Below are positions 27,480 to 36,780 of a stretch of DNA of 64,000 nt, one piece after another (position 1 is the stretch's first letter; every line of letters starts with the position of its first letter). A model generated the notes under the pieces. It was not told the DNA's origin. It saw only the letters and a program-made list of their open reading frames with translations, and made no database searches. Location of the stretch: NCBI GenBank assembly GCA_910587685.1, contig CAJUMY010000010.1:5495-69494 (forward strand). Direction: 5' to 3'. The translations under genes were made by a program, and so were the position numbers. The stretch comes from an uncultured Christensenellaceae bacterium. Its GTDB lineage: Bacteria; Bacillota; Clostridia; Christensenellales; UBA3700.

Positions 27480-27529
27480 GAGTTATCCACATAAACGTGC
27501 GTTCGTGTGAACAACTATGTGGATAACTC
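27480..27529. promoter_or_regulatory. Inverted pair of consensus DnaA boxes
   Basis: TTATCCACA (27483-27491) and its reverse complement TGTGGATAA (27518-27526) are both perfect DnaA boxes and sit in a perfect 14-base inverted repeat (27480-27493 with 27516-27529) with a 22-base spacer. Replication genes are not adjacent, so this is not an obvious origin. It may titrate DnaA or control a nearby promoter. Apart from this, the palindrome at 27357 and the GH20 promoter, the gap 27019-27741 shows no gene. Confidence 0.75.
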
Positions 27530-27741
27530 GTATAAAAACGACAAAATTTAACGTTATGAAACAAAATCATATTATTTTTGACGGCAAAACGGATAATGAC
27601 CAAGAATATGATTTCGGGAAAATTTGCGATAAGAAAGATGTTTTCCAAAGATAAAGAACACGATAAAAGAAATATAAAAAACGAATGAAACTAAGTGCTA
27701 TTTTATACGGCGCGTCAATACATTAAAAAGGGAGATCGTTT

Positions 27742-28431
27742 ATGTTTGTTATTGTTAAAAAGAAGGCCGTTATCGCCGTCGTATTGTGCCTTACGGTCAT
27801 GAGCGTTGCGCTTACGGCTTGCTTTACGGCGAGCGCGAGCGTTTCGCCGTCGTTTGATAAGGTGATAGTGCTCGACGCGGGTCACGGAGGAGTGGACGGA
27901 GGAGTCGTCGGAAGCAGCGGCATAAAGGAGAGCGAGCTCAATCTTAAGATAGTCAAGGAACTCGAAAAAGAATTGAAGCGTATGAATTACGGCGTAGTTT
28001 TGACAAGGACGGGCGACGAGGCGCTTGCAGGCGGCAAAAAAGCCGATATGCAGGCAAGAAAGAAGGTCATAGACGAAGCGAACGCCGATATGGTCGTCAG
28101 CATACACATCAATAAGTTTTCCGACGCGAGACGAAGAGGCGTTCAAGTTTTTTACGACGATACGAAAAGGTGGACGGCGCAGGGAATGTACATGCAGAAC
28201 GTAATGAACGAGTTCGTCAACAAAAAGTATGCGAAAAGGGATAATCTTTCGGCGCTGGGCGGCGATTATTTCATAGTTAAATGCAGTAACGTTCCTTCCA
28301 TAATAATAGAATGCGGATTCATATCGAACAGCGAAGATCAAAAACTTCTTACGAGCCGCGAATACAGAGAATATCTAGCAAAGTATATAGCGATAGGCAT
28401 AGATTCTCTTTTGTCCGACGGATCTCGATGA
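27742..28431 (+). CDS. cwlD: N-acetylmuramoyl-L-alanine amidase, CwlD-like
   Basis: This zinc amidase cleaves the bond between N-acetylmuramic acid and L-alanine in peptidoglycan. The 229-residue protein has an N-terminal hydrophobic segment followed by the Amidase_3 domain: D-A-G-H-G-G near 45-51 (first zinc His), the E in KESEL (second ligand), S-I-H-I-N (third ligand) and the catalytic Glu in I-I-I-E-C-G-F. Length and motifs fit CwlD, which prepares muramic lactam in the spore cortex, but vegetative paralogues exist. L-T-A-C near residue 27 resembles a lipobox, so it might be lipid-anchored; cleavage after A-S-A is the alternative. GGGAG lies nine bases upstream. Confidence 0.85.
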   Translation: MFVIVKKKAVIAVVLCLTVMSVALTACFTASASVSPSFDKVIVLDAGHGGVDGGVVGSSGIKESELNLKIVKELEKELKRMNYGVVLTRTGDEALAGGKKADMQARKKVIDEANADMVVSIHINKFSDARRRGVQVFYDDTKRWTAQGMYMQNVMNEFVNKKYAKRDNLSALGGDYFIVKCSNVPSIIIECGFISNSEDQKLLTSREYREYLAKYIAIGIDSLLSDGSR

Positions 28432-28509
28432 GCGGGAAGACGGCGTTTTTTTAATGTAATTTTTTCGATTCAATTATAAAACGCGTATACAAATTACATA
28501 TTTTCTCGG

Positions 28510-28538
28510 TTTACTTTCGATTTTAAGTATGGTATAAT
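28510..28538 (+). promoter_or_regulatory. Promoter of the 28576 gene
   Basis: TTTACT (28510-28515) and TATAAT (28533-28538) are 17 bases apart, with a short leader to the ATG at 28576. Confidence 0.65.
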
Positions 28539-28575
28539 ATTTAAAACATTGTATTTGTTAAGAGGTTTCGTTGAT

Positions 28576-29184
28576 ATGGGAAGGAAGAGAGATAACGCGG
28601 AAAACAATTCGCCCGATAACGTTGAGAAGGTAGGTAAACTTAAAAAGAGAATAATTAGAGCCGAACAGCTCTATCTCATCGCGAATGCGCTCATTACGCT
28701 GCTTCTTGCGGTATTCTCGGTGAAGGATATGTTTGCGGACGGTACGCTCGGCGCGATACAGTACGTCGTCATTGCGCTCATAGTTGCATACATTTTAGCG
28801 TTCGTTACTCTCATTGCTCTATTTAGCGGGAACAGGTCCGAGCTGAAACGCAATCTTAAGAATTATAAGTTTGCCGTCAAAATAATGAAGGGAGTTATCG
28901 GTATAATCAACCCGATAATGGCGCTCATAGTTCTCTTCGAAGGACTGGAGAGCAGCGTCGGCGCGAGCAAGATATTCGCAGTCATAGTAGGTATTCTCGG
29001 CGTTGCGCTTGCTGTCGTAAAACTGTTGTCTAAGATAGTGAAGTTCGCGCGTAAAAAGAAGAAAGAGAAGAAAAAGAGATTAAAGAAAGAAGAGCGGCAA
29101 CTGAGAAAGGAACAAAGGAAACTTATCGCTGATAAAAGCGCCGTAGAAGAGATAACTTCGACGGACGAAGAAGGCGAAAAGTAA
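28576..29184 (+). CDS. Membrane protein with lysine-rich cytoplasmic tail, unknown function
   Basis: I do not recognise this 202-residue protein. It has a charged N-terminus, two pairs of hydrophobic helices (about residues 30-75 and 100-150), and a C-terminal tail of alternating Lys/Arg/Glu likely to form a coiled coil or to bind nucleic acid. AGAGG precedes the ATG at 28576, and the longer in-frame start at 28549 lies too close to the promoter. It is a single-gene unit ending at a terminator just before the hydrogenase maturation genes. Confidence 0.65.
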   Translation: MGRKRDNAENNSPDNVEKVGKLKKRIIRAEQLYLIANALITLLLAVFSVKDMFADGTLGAIQYVVIALIVAYILAFVTLIALFSGNRSELKRNLKNYKFAVKIMKGVIGIINPIMALIVLFEGLESSVGASKIFAVIVGILGVALAVVKLLSKIVKFARKKKKEKKKRLKKEERQLRKEQRKLIADKSAVEEITSTDEEGEK

Positions 29185-29299
29185 TATAAATATTTAACTC
29201 AAATAAACGATCGGCTGAGTCGAAAGGGCATCCTGACGGTAAAGCGACTTAATAATATTACAGCGGCTTTGCGCTCAATGCCGCAATATGATTACGTCG

Positions 29300-29325
29300 G
29301 GTACGCCTTTAGGCGTATCTTTTTT
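29300..29325 (+). terminator. Rho-independent terminator ahead of the hyd operon
   Basis: GGTACGCC (29300-29307) pairs with GGCGTATC (29312-29319) around TTTA, then six T. It isolates the hydrogenase maturation genes from the upstream membrane protein gene, or acts as an attenuator in their leader. Confidence 0.8.
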
Positions 29326-29358
29326 ATAGCGATAACGTATTTGGAAGGAGAAGAATTT

Positions 29359-29610
29359 ATGGATAACAGAATAGCTCTTATCGGAATAATCGTGGAGTCG
29401 GAGGGTAACGACTCTATAGATCGACTCAACGATATCCTTCACGCGTACGGCAAAGTGATAATCGGCAGAATGGGCATCCCTTACAGGGAAAAAGGCGTTA
29501 ATATAATAAGTATCGTCGTAGACGCGCCGAACGACGTTGTATCGTCGCTTGCCGGCAAGATAGGCGCGCTTAAAAACGTCAGCGTCAAGACTATGGTGGC
29601 GAAGAGATGA
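29359..29610 (+). CDS. TM1266-family ferredoxin-fold regulator (iron-only hydrogenase system regulator)
   Basis: The 83-residue protein has the alternating beta-alpha pattern of the TM1266/ACT-NikR-like family, with RIALIGIIVES at the start and GVNIISIVVDAP in the middle. In many Clostridia and Thermotogales this family lies directly beside hydE, hydF and hydG and is named a hydrogenase system regulator. ATG 29359 follows GGAAGGAG. Its stop overlaps the hydE start (ATGA), so the two are coupled. The real regulatory target is unproven. Confidence 0.85.
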   Translation: MDNRIALIGIIVESEGNDSIDRLNDILHAYGKVIIGRMGIPYREKGVNIISIVVDAPNDVVSSLAGKIGALKNVSVKTMVAKR

Positions 29611-30557
29611 CTCTGTCCGATAACGAAATACTTGCATATCTAAAAGGACGCGACGACAAGGAACTCTTTGCGCTTGCCGACGGCGTGAGAGAAAAGAACG
29701 TAGGCGATACCGTTCATATAAGGGGGATACTCGAGTTTAGCAACAAATGCGCGAGGAACTGCGCGTACTGCGGACTTAGGGCTATGAATAATACCGTTAC
29801 TCGGTACAGCATGACGAAAGAAGAGATAGAGAAAGCGAGCGACGAAGCGTACGTCTCGGGATACAAGACCATAGTGCTTCAAAGCGGAGAATATATTCCG
29901 TATCCTATAGATATGCTAGCCGAAATCGTAAGTTATATAGCGGAGAAAGGAATGACCGTCACGCTGAGTATCGGGGAAATATCAAAGGATAAAATGAAGC
30001 TTCTCTATGACGCGGGAGCGAGACGATATCTCATAAAGCACGAGACGGCGAACGAAGAGCTGTATAACAGACTGCATAAAGATTCATCCTTCGAGAAGAG
30101 AATGAGGGCTATATACGACGTTAAGGATATAGGCTACGAGGTAGGCGGAGGTTTTCTCATAGGACTTCCCGAGACCGATGAGAGAGATATTCTCAACGAT
30201 CTTCGGCTCGTGGGATCCGTGCCGCTCGATATGTGCGGTATAGGAACGTTCATACCGTGCGGGAATACTCCTCTTGAAAACGAGAAGAAAGGGAGCGCGA
30301 TATTGACGAAGAGAGCCGTTGCGCTTACGAGACTCGTTCTCGAAAGGGCGAATATTCCGGTCACGACCTCGTTGAGATCGATAGATGACGGAACGCTGTT
30401 CAATTACGGAGCGAACGTTATTATGACCAAACTCACTCCCGAAAGATACAGGAATATGTACGAAATATATCCGCTCGACGTCGTTTCTAAGGGCATAAAA
30501 GAGGAAAGAGCCGAGATAGAAAGTCTCATAGCGAGAGAAGGAAGGAAGCCGCTCTGA
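29607..30557 (+). CDS. hydE: [FeFe]-hydrogenase maturase HydE, radical SAM
   Basis: HydE is a radical SAM enzyme that helps assemble the dithiomethylamine bridge of the H-cluster. The 316-residue protein is slightly short for the family but complete. The cluster motif is C48-x3-C52-x2-C55 in C-A-R-N-C-A-Y-C, followed by a typical G-E motif (QSGEY) and a BATS domain with the GTFIPCGNTP loop. It starts inside the stop of the TM1266-like gene. hydG and hydF follow, giving a complete maturation set with no structural hydrogenase gene nearby. Confidence 0.95.
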   Translation: MTLSDNEILAYLKGRDDKELFALADGVREKNVGDTVHIRGILEFSNKCARNCAYCGLRAMNNTVTRYSMTKEEIEKASDEAYVSGYKTIVLQSGEYIPYPIDMLAEIVSYIAEKGMTVTLSIGEISKDKMKLLYDAGARRYLIKHETANEELYNRLHKDSSFEKRMRAIYDVKDIGYEVGGGFLIGLPETDERDILNDLRLVGSVPLDMCGIGTFIPCGNTPLENEKKGSAILTKRAVALTRLVLERANIPVTTSLRSIDDGTLFNYGANVIMTKLTPERYRNMYEIYPLDVVSKGIKEERAEIESLIAREGRKPL

Positions 30558-30714
30558 CGGCGCTGAAGAGATACCGACGGGAAATGATACGGTTTGGTAA
30601 AATAATAACGATTCACCGTTTACGGCGTGAAACGCTCATTGATAGGGAAGCAGATAAAAATTACGTAAATGTATAGATAGAAAAAACGTCTTTAAGACAA
30701 GGAGATATGGGATA

Positions 30715-32130
30715 ATGTACGATAGCAGGTCGAAAAAAGCTGAGGAGTTCATTGACGATAGCGAGATAAAACGTACGCTCGAATACGCCGAAAAGCATCG
30801 CGGCGATATCGAGCTTCTTGAAGCGATACTTGAAAAAGGAGCGTTATTCAAGGGTATAACCTATGAAGAGGCGGCGCTTCTCCTCGAGTGCGCCGATAAG
30901 GATATAGAGGAGAGGATATTCGCTCTTGCGGGTGAAATAAAGCGTAAATTCTACGGCAACAGGATAGTTATGTTTGCGCCGCTGTATCTTTCGAATTATT
31001 GCATCAACGGCTGTAAATACTGTCCGTATCATATGAAGAACAAGGGTATCGCGCGAAAAAAGTTGAGTCAGGAAGATATCAAGAGAGAAGTTATAGCTCT
31101 TCAGGATATGGGGCATAAAAGATTAGCAATCGAGTCGGGAGAAGATCCTATCAACAATCCTATAGAGTATATTCTCGAAAGCATAAAGACCATATATTCG
31201 ATAAAGCATGAGAACGGAGCGATAAGACGCGTCAACGTCAATATCGCGGCGACGAGCGTCGAGAATTATAGACGGCTCAATGAAGCAGGTATAGGAACGT
31301 ATATCCTGTTCCAAGAGACCTATCACAAGGAGACGTATGAAGAACTTCATCCGAGCGGACCCAAGAAAGATTACGCATACCATACCGAGGCGATGGATAG
31401 GGCTATGACGGGAGGAATCGACGATGTAGGCATAGGCGTTCTTTTCGGGCTCAATCTTTATAAGTACGATTTCGTCGGGCTCCTCATGCACGCCAAGCAT
31501 CTCGAGGATACGTTCGGAGTGGGACCGCATACGATAAGCGTTCCGAGAATATGCCCCGCTGACGATATAGACGTCAAAGATTACGATAATTCCATACCCG
31601 ACGCCATATTCAAGAAGATAGTAGCGATTCTCAGGATAGCCGTTCCGTATACGGGCATTATCGTGTCGACGAGAGAGTCCGAGAGAGTCAGGAGCGAAGT
31701 CATAAAGCTTGGAGTTTCGCAGATCAGCGGAGGTTCGAGGACGAGCGTCGGAGGCTACGCCGACGGCGGAGAGGAAGAGAATTCGTCGCAGTTCGACGTG
31801 AGCGATAAGCGTTCGCTCGACGAAGTGGTCGGCTGGCTCATGGACAGCGGGCATATCCCGTCGTTCTGCACGGCGTGCTACAGAGAGGGCAGGACGGGGG
31901 ACAGATTCATGTCTCTTTGCAAGTCGGGCAATATCGCGAACGTATGTCAGGCAAACGCTATAATGACGCTTTCGGAATATCTTGAAGATTACGCGTCGCC
32001 GAATACGAAAATAAAGGGTTACGAGACGATAGAAAAAGAAATCGCTTTAATACCGAACGAGAGAACGAAAGAGATAGTTAAAAACAGGATAGAGGAGATA
32101 AAAGACGGCAAGAGAGACTTCCGTTTTTAG
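30715..32130 (+). CDS. hydG: [FeFe]-hydrogenase maturase HydG, radical SAM tyrosine lyase
   Basis: HydG splits tyrosine to p-cresol, CO and cyanide, delivering the Fe(CO)2(CN) units of the H-cluster. The 471-residue protein has the radical SAM cluster C96-x3-C100-x2-C103, the TIM barrel and the auxiliary cluster ligands C385-x2-C388 and C402 near the C-terminus, followed by GNIANVCQANAI. Length is normal. AAGGAG lies upstream of the ATG. A 157-base gap separates it from hydE. Confidence 0.97.
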   Translation: MYDSRSKKAEEFIDDSEIKRTLEYAEKHRGDIELLEAILEKGALFKGITYEEAALLLECADKDIEERIFALAGEIKRKFYGNRIVMFAPLYLSNYCINGCKYCPYHMKNKGIARKKLSQEDIKREVIALQDMGHKRLAIESGEDPINNPIEYILESIKTIYSIKHENGAIRRVNVNIAATSVENYRRLNEAGIGTYILFQETYHKETYEELHPSGPKKDYAYHTEAMDRAMTGGIDDVGIGVLFGLNLYKYDFVGLLMHAKHLEDTFGVGPHTISVPRICPADDIDVKDYDNSIPDAIFKKIVAILRIAVPYTGIIVSTRESERVRSEVIKLGVSQISGGSRTSVGGYADGGEEENSSQFDVSDKRSLDEVVGWLMDSGHIPSFCTACYREGRTGDRFMSLCKSGNIANVCQANAIMTLSEYLEDYASPNTKIKGYETIEKEIALIPNERTKEIVKNRIEEIKDGKRDFRF

Positions 32131-32139
32131 CGCAGAAAT

Positions 32140-33303
32140 ATGAATACTTTGCCAAAGGCAGAAAGATTGAGAATAGGAGTATTCGGAACGGCGAACGCAG
32201 GTAAGTCGACGTTCGTCAATACTCTGACGAGACAGCAGATCTCGATAGTGTCCGACGTTAAGGGAACGACTACCGACCCCGTAGAGAAGGCGGTCGAGCT
32301 TCCGTCCATCGGAGCTTGCGTTATAATAGATACGGCGGGTTACGGCGATAACGGCGGGCATCTTTCGAATATGAGAGAGGAGAGAACCGAAAGAGCGTTA
32401 AGTTCGACGGATATAGCTATAGTTATAGTATCGGGTTCTAAGGAAGATAACGACTTCGTTAAAAGGCTGAAACGCATGAAAAAGAAGGCGTTATACGTTG
32501 TTAACGCGTATAATGACGTTGAAAAAGCGAAAGAGCTTTTGACAAAGAACGCTCTCGAATACAGCGTTATCGACGCGGCGAATTATAAAGACGTCGTTTC
32601 GCTCTTTCCGAAAATCGCTTCATTGATACCCGAAGATTTCAATGCAAGCGCCATCATATCTCATCTTGTGCGCGAGGGCGACGTCGTTATGCTCGTTATG
32701 CCGCAGGATAAAGAGGCTCCGAAAAAGCGGCTCATCCTACCCGAATCTTCAACTATAAGGGAACTGATAGACAGAAGGTGTATCACGGTCGCAGTGAATG
32801 TCGACAGCGTAAAAGACGCATTGAAACTCGTTACGCCGTCTCTCGTCGTCGTCGATTCTCAAGTGATGAAGACAGTGTCGGACATCATTCCGAAGGACGT
32901 ACGGCTGACGTCGTTTTCGGCGCTTTTCGCAAGGTATAAAGGAGATATAGACGAGTTTGTAAAAGGAGCGAAAGCTATGGATATGCTATCCGAAAATTCG
33001 CATATCCTTATTGCGGAGGCTTGCAGTCACTCACCCTTAGAGGAGGATATCGGCACGGTCAAAATACCGAAACTCTTGAGAAAGAGATACGGAGAAGGGA
33101 TCGATATTGACTTTGCGAGCGGAGTAGATTTTCCTAAAGATATAGAAAGTTACGATCTTATCATCCATTGCGGGGCGTGTATGTTCAACAGGCGATTTGT
33201 GCTCTCTAGACAGGAGAGAGCGAAAGATGCGGGCGTTCCTATGACAAATTACGGTATAGCGATAGCCTATCTATCGGGTATTTTGGATAAAATAGTCTAT
33301 TGA
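32140..33303 (+). CDS. hydF: [FeFe]-hydrogenase maturation GTPase HydF
   Basis: HydF is the scaffold that carries the immature H-cluster and transfers it to apo-hydrogenase. The 387-residue protein has a GTPase domain with P-loop G16-T-A-N-A-G-K-S-T24, switch D-T-A-G-Y-G-D and NAYND, then a dimerisation domain, and a C-terminal [4Fe-4S] domain with C295-x-H297 and H343-C344-x2-C347, all ligands present. The ATG lies nine bases after hydG with no strong binding site, which suggests translational coupling. Confidence 0.96.
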   Translation: MNTLPKAERLRIGVFGTANAGKSTFVNTLTRQQISIVSDVKGTTTDPVEKAVELPSIGACVIIDTAGYGDNGGHLSNMREERTERALSSTDIAIVIVSGSKEDNDFVKRLKRMKKKALYVVNAYNDVEKAKELLTKNALEYSVIDAANYKDVVSLFPKIASLIPEDFNASAIISHLVREGDVVMLVMPQDKEAPKKRLILPESSTIRELIDRRCITVAVNVDSVKDALKLVTPSLVVVDSQVMKTVSDIIPKDVRLTSFSALFARYKGDIDEFVKGAKAMDMLSENSHILIAEACSHSPLEEDIGTVKIPKLLRKRYGEGIDIDFASGVDFPKDIESYDLIIHCGACMFNRRFVLSRQERAKDAGVPMTNYGIAIAYLSGILDKIVY

Positions 33304-33320
33304 TATAAGTTGGAGATATT

Positions 33321-34730
33321 ATGCGAATAAATAAGGACTTTGCTCTCTTTACAAAATATGTTTCGATGAATATGTTGAGCATGATAGCGCTCGCTTGCTA
33401 TTTTCTTGCCGATACTTACTTCATTGCGAACGGAGTGGGCAGCGGAGGAATAGTTGCGCTCAATATCGTACTGCCTGTCTTTAGCGTAATGCACGGTATA
33501 GGTCATATGTTCGGTATAGGCGGAGCGTCGCTGTTTTCTATACGCAAATCGAACGACGACAAGGCGGGAAGCAGAATATTCACGGAGGTCGCGGTCATAG
33601 GCGTTGCTATCGGCATAGTTATAACCGTGATGGCGCTTGTATTTCCAAAGCAGATAATAAGGCTTCTCGGCGGCGAGGAGAATATAGTCGAACTTGCGAA
33701 GACGTATCTTACGACTATCGTGATATACGCGCCGTTCTTTATTCTCAACAATACGGTAGTTGCGTTCGTGAGGAACGATAACGATCCTAAACTTTCGATG
33801 ATAGCTATGATAGTCGCGAGTTTGAGCAACGTTTTACTAGACTATATTTTCATCTATCCCATGAAACTCGGTATGTTCGGCGCGGCTCTTGCAACGGGAC
33901 TTTCTCCGATATTTTCGCTGCTGATATGTTCTTTCCATTTCATCAAGAAGAGGAGTACGTTCACGCTATCGAAGTGCCGTTTCAACGGCAAGGAGATACT
34001 AAAGAGCATGACGCTCGGCGCGCAGGCTCTTATCGGAGAATTGGCTTCGGGAGTAGTGATATTGCTCTTCAATATGGCTATGCTAAAATACGTAGGAGAT
34101 ATGGGAGTTGCCGCCTACGGCATTATCGCTAATATCGTCCTCGTCGCGATCGCTCTCTTTAACGGCATAGGGCAAGGTATGCAACCTATTTTGAGCGACG
34201 CTTACGGCAGCGGACAGACCGAGCGAATAAAACGGGCGCTCATATACGGCGTAGTACTATCGACGGTACTTGGAACTCTAGTCCTGATATTCGGTACGGT
34301 ATTCGACGGAGCGATAGTAAAGATATTCAACAAAGACGGCGGCGAAGAACTGCAACGCATCGCAGAGAGGGGTATAGACGTATATTTCATCGCGTTCTTG
34401 TTTTCGGGAATAAATATCGTCTTGACGTTCTTTTACGGCGCTACGAATCGCGCCGTGGAATCAATGGTCATTTCCCTTTTAAGAGGCGTAGTCGGCGTAT
34501 TCGTATTCATTATGATACTTCCGAGATTTATCGGCGTCGACGGGATATGGGCGACGACGCCCGTTGCGGAGGGTTTGACGTTCGTCGCGGCGGCTGTATA
34601 TACGGTATTTTTCGTACGAAACATTTACGGAAAGCAGAGAAAAACGAACGAAGCGGATAAGAAATCCGATCGAGAAGAAGATATGGTCGTCGATACTTTG
34701 CCAAACACCGATCAGTGCGATATAAAATGA
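33321..34730 (+). CDS. MATE family multidrug/metabolite efflux transporter
   Basis: The 469-residue protein has about twelve membrane helices and the two-fold MatE architecture; it keeps the GIGGASLFSIRKS and G-IGQGMQPI segments in equivalent places in the two halves. MATE pumps export cationic drugs, flavins or metabolites using Na+ or H+ gradients. The gene follows hydF after 17 bases and is likely co-transcribed, although no role in hydrogenase assembly is known. The C-terminal 35 residues form a hydrophilic acidic tail. Confidence 0.92.
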   Translation: MRINKDFALFTKYVSMNMLSMIALACYFLADTYFIANGVGSGGIVALNIVLPVFSVMHGIGHMFGIGGASLFSIRKSNDDKAGSRIFTEVAVIGVAIGIVITVMALVFPKQIIRLLGGEENIVELAKTYLTTIVIYAPFFILNNTVVAFVRNDNDPKLSMIAMIVASLSNVLLDYIFIYPMKLGMFGAALATGLSPIFSLLICSFHFIKKRSTFTLSKCRFNGKEILKSMTLGAQALIGELASGVVILLFNMAMLKYVGDMGVAAYGIIANIVLVAIALFNGIGQGMQPILSDAYGSGQTERIKRALIYGVVLSTVLGTLVLIFGTVFDGAIVKIFNKDGGEELQRIAERGIDVYFIAFLFSGINIVLTFFYGATNRAVESMVISLLRGVVGVFVFIMILPRFIGVDGIWATTPVAEGLTFVAAAVYTVFFVRNIYGKQRKTNEADKKSDREEDMVVDTLPNTDQCDIK

Positions 34731-34816
34731 GTACAAGTTCCATCTCGAACGTTTAGATAAAATGCGAAAATTTATAATTTATATTGAACGTGTATAATAA
34801 AATTTAACCGCGCTAA

Positions 34817-34845
34817 TTGATTTTTATAAATAACTGTGTTAAAAT
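34817..34845 (+). promoter_or_regulatory. Promoter of the metallophosphoesterase gene
   Basis: TTGATT (34817-34822) and TAAAAT (34840-34845) are 17 bases apart; a leader of about 125 bases follows. Confidence 0.6.
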
Positions 34846-34978
34846 TTAACGATAAACTATATCGACCCTTGACCGATGCGTTAAAAAGTGTCTTTAACGT
34901 AAGTCCGGGAAAAATATATGGCGTTTACGATACGCGGCATAACGAATGTAAAATAATGAAAGGGAAAAGGAAAAATCT

Positions 34979-36052
34979 ATGACGAACAAGGCAAAAAAAA
35001 TCACGTTTATAGCGGTGGCTTCCGTACTTATCTTCGTAGCGGTTCTCGCTATGATAATACTCATACCGAGACAGGGTAAGAAGATGTATAACGTATGGGG
35101 CGCCGGCGACGAATTCGACGTAAACAGCGTTACGAAGCTCGAAAAGAAGCAAGGCGAAGATTTTAAGATATTGCTATTCACCGATATACAGCTTTGGACC
35201 GCGATAGGCGATAATAAGCGAACGCTCAAGATGATGGACGAATTGGTCGAAAAAGTGAAACCCGATCTCATTATATTACCTGGGGATAACGTTTCGGGTG
35301 TTTCGACGGATATACTTACGCTTCAGTTAGTGAAGAAGATGGAGAGTTACGGCATACCGTGGGCGCCCGTATTCGGTAATCACGACAGCGAAGGCAACGC
35401 AACGCTCGAGTGGCAGGCTGACAAATTCGACGCGGCGGATAACTGTATTTTCGACAGAGGTCCGTCTAATCTCTACGGAGTAGGAAACTATTTCGTCAAT
35501 ATCGTTGAAGGCGATAATATAGCGTACTCTCTCGCTCTTTTAGATAACGGCAGATATTATAGGTATGACGAGTCGACAATAGACGAAGTGTATATGGGAT
35601 ACGAACAGATAGCTTGGTACGAGTGGAATATGAGAGGAATAGCTAAGGCGTACGGCAAAGAAAGAGTTCCCTCTATGACGTTCTCGCACTGCGCGCCGCC
35701 GGAGTTTAACGAAGCTATGGAAAAGTACGGACAAGAGGGCGCTGACGGCATATATTACGTTCCCGAAGAGTATGGGTTCGGATACTGTCAGTATCTTCCG
35801 AGCGTAGCTCCTAAGAACAGCGGATTCATAGATAAGGCGAAAGCTCTCGGCTTAACGCACGTTTTCGTCGGACACGACCACGAGAATAACGCAAGTATAA
35901 AGTATGAGGACGTAATATATACTTACGGACTCAAGACGGGTCCTTCTCCGAAGCCGTGGAACGCCGCTAAAGAGTACGGCGGAACCGTAATATCTATCGG
36001 AGATAACGGCGCGGTAAGCATTGCGAACGAAGTTATCGAAACCGTTAAATGA
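34979..36052 (+). CDS. Membrane-anchored metallophosphoesterase
   Basis: This 357-residue protein has an N-terminal hydrophobic helix (about 8-29), then a calcineurin-like phosphoesterase domain outside the membrane. Metal-site motifs are D69-I-Q71, G102-D103-N104, G133-N-H-D136, F-S-H and G-H-D-H near 299. The usual first motif is D-x-H, so Q71 is a notable substitution that may alter the metal site. The family (DCR2/purple acid phosphatase-like) cleaves phosphomonoesters or diesters. The substrate is unknown. AAGGA lies eight bases before the ATG, and a terminator follows. Confidence 0.85.
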   Translation: MTNKAKKITFIAVASVLIFVAVLAMIILIPRQGKKMYNVWGAGDEFDVNSVTKLEKKQGEDFKILLFTDIQLWTAIGDNKRTLKMMDELVEKVKPDLIILPGDNVSGVSTDILTLQLVKKMESYGIPWAPVFGNHDSEGNATLEWQADKFDAADNCIFDRGPSNLYGVGNYFVNIVEGDNIAYSLALLDNGRYYRYDESTIDEVYMGYEQIAWYEWNMRGIAKAYGKERVPSMTFSHCAPPEFNEAMEKYGQEGADGIYYVPEEYGFGYCQYLPSVAPKNSGFIDKAKALGLTHVFVGHDHENNASIKYEDVIYTYGLKTGPSPKPWNAAKEYGGTVISIGDNGAVSIANEVIETVK

Positions 36053-36256
36053 AGAAGTATTCGTCATTAAATTAGATGATTTGAACGCGTTTTGATTTTT
36101 TTATGAGCGCGATCGTTAGAAGATTTATATGAGCAGGCGGAAATACGCCGAGTAACTTAAAAAACTTGTCGGCAGTCTTTGCCGCGATATGTTATAAAAG
36201 TTTTCGAGATATTGTTTAATTGATATGATTTAATTATGAGAACGGTTATTTAACGT

Positions 36257-36287
36257 AAAAAGCGGCGTCAAATCGACGTCGCTTTTT
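36257..36287. terminator. Bidirectional terminator between convergent genes
   Basis: GCGGCGTC (36262-36269) pairs with GACGTCGC (36275-36282, one wobble), flanked by A5 and T5. Confidence 0.85.
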
Positions 36288-36301
36288 AGAATTTAGATAC
36301 G

Positions 36302-36532
36302 TTAGCGTTTATTATTATCTTGGGAACCGTCGCTGTCTAAGTCCTTTTTACGGTTGACTTTTTCGCTTATCGCTTCAACTAGCATTATTATAGCTCCCAG
36401 TACCGCAAAACATAGCGGAAGTATATAGCCCATAGGATCGCACCATTTTGTCAAAGTCATGGGAATCGAAGATAAAACGATCCCGAATACAAAAAATATT
36501 ATGCCTGTGATAAATAGTTTTGTTTGTTTCAT
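36302..36532 (-). CDS. Small two-helix membrane protein, unknown function
   Basis: This 76-residue protein has two hydrophobic helices (about 6-28 and 36-54) and a hydrophilic C-terminus with S-D-G-S-Q. GGAGG lies nine bases upstream on the minus strand and a shared terminator follows, which supports a real gene. No family recognised. Confidence 0.55.
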   Translation of the reverse strand: MKQTKLFITGIIFFVFGIVLSSIPMTLTKWCDPMGYILPLCFAVLGAIIMLVEAISEKVNRKKDLDSDGSQDNNKR

Positions 36533-36744
36533 ATTATAGAGCCTCCGCTAAATAAAATAATTAATAATCGACGTATTTACGTTTTGACAAATTTCGTTTA
36601 CCGATATTATTCAAAATATATAAAGATGAAATCGATGTAAATCTCGCCATATTTTTTCTTTATTATAGTTCAAAACAAGAAAATTGTCAATACTAAAAGA
36701 GACAAAATTAAAGAAATTTTTAGTAATATATGATTAATGAAATA

Positions 36745-36773
36745 GCTTACATTTGTTTTTAATAAATGTAAGC
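36745..36773 (-). terminator. Terminator of the amino acid ABC operon
   Basis: GCTTACATTT and AAATGTAAGC form a perfect ten-base stem with a nine-base loop. On the minus strand the tail is TATTTCATT, so the U-run is weak. Confidence 0.6.
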
Positions 36774-36780
36774 CATTTTA

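Noticed and set aside
27480..27529. Chromosomal origin of replication
   Set aside because: Only two DnaA boxes are present and dnaA, dnaN or other origin genes are not nearby.
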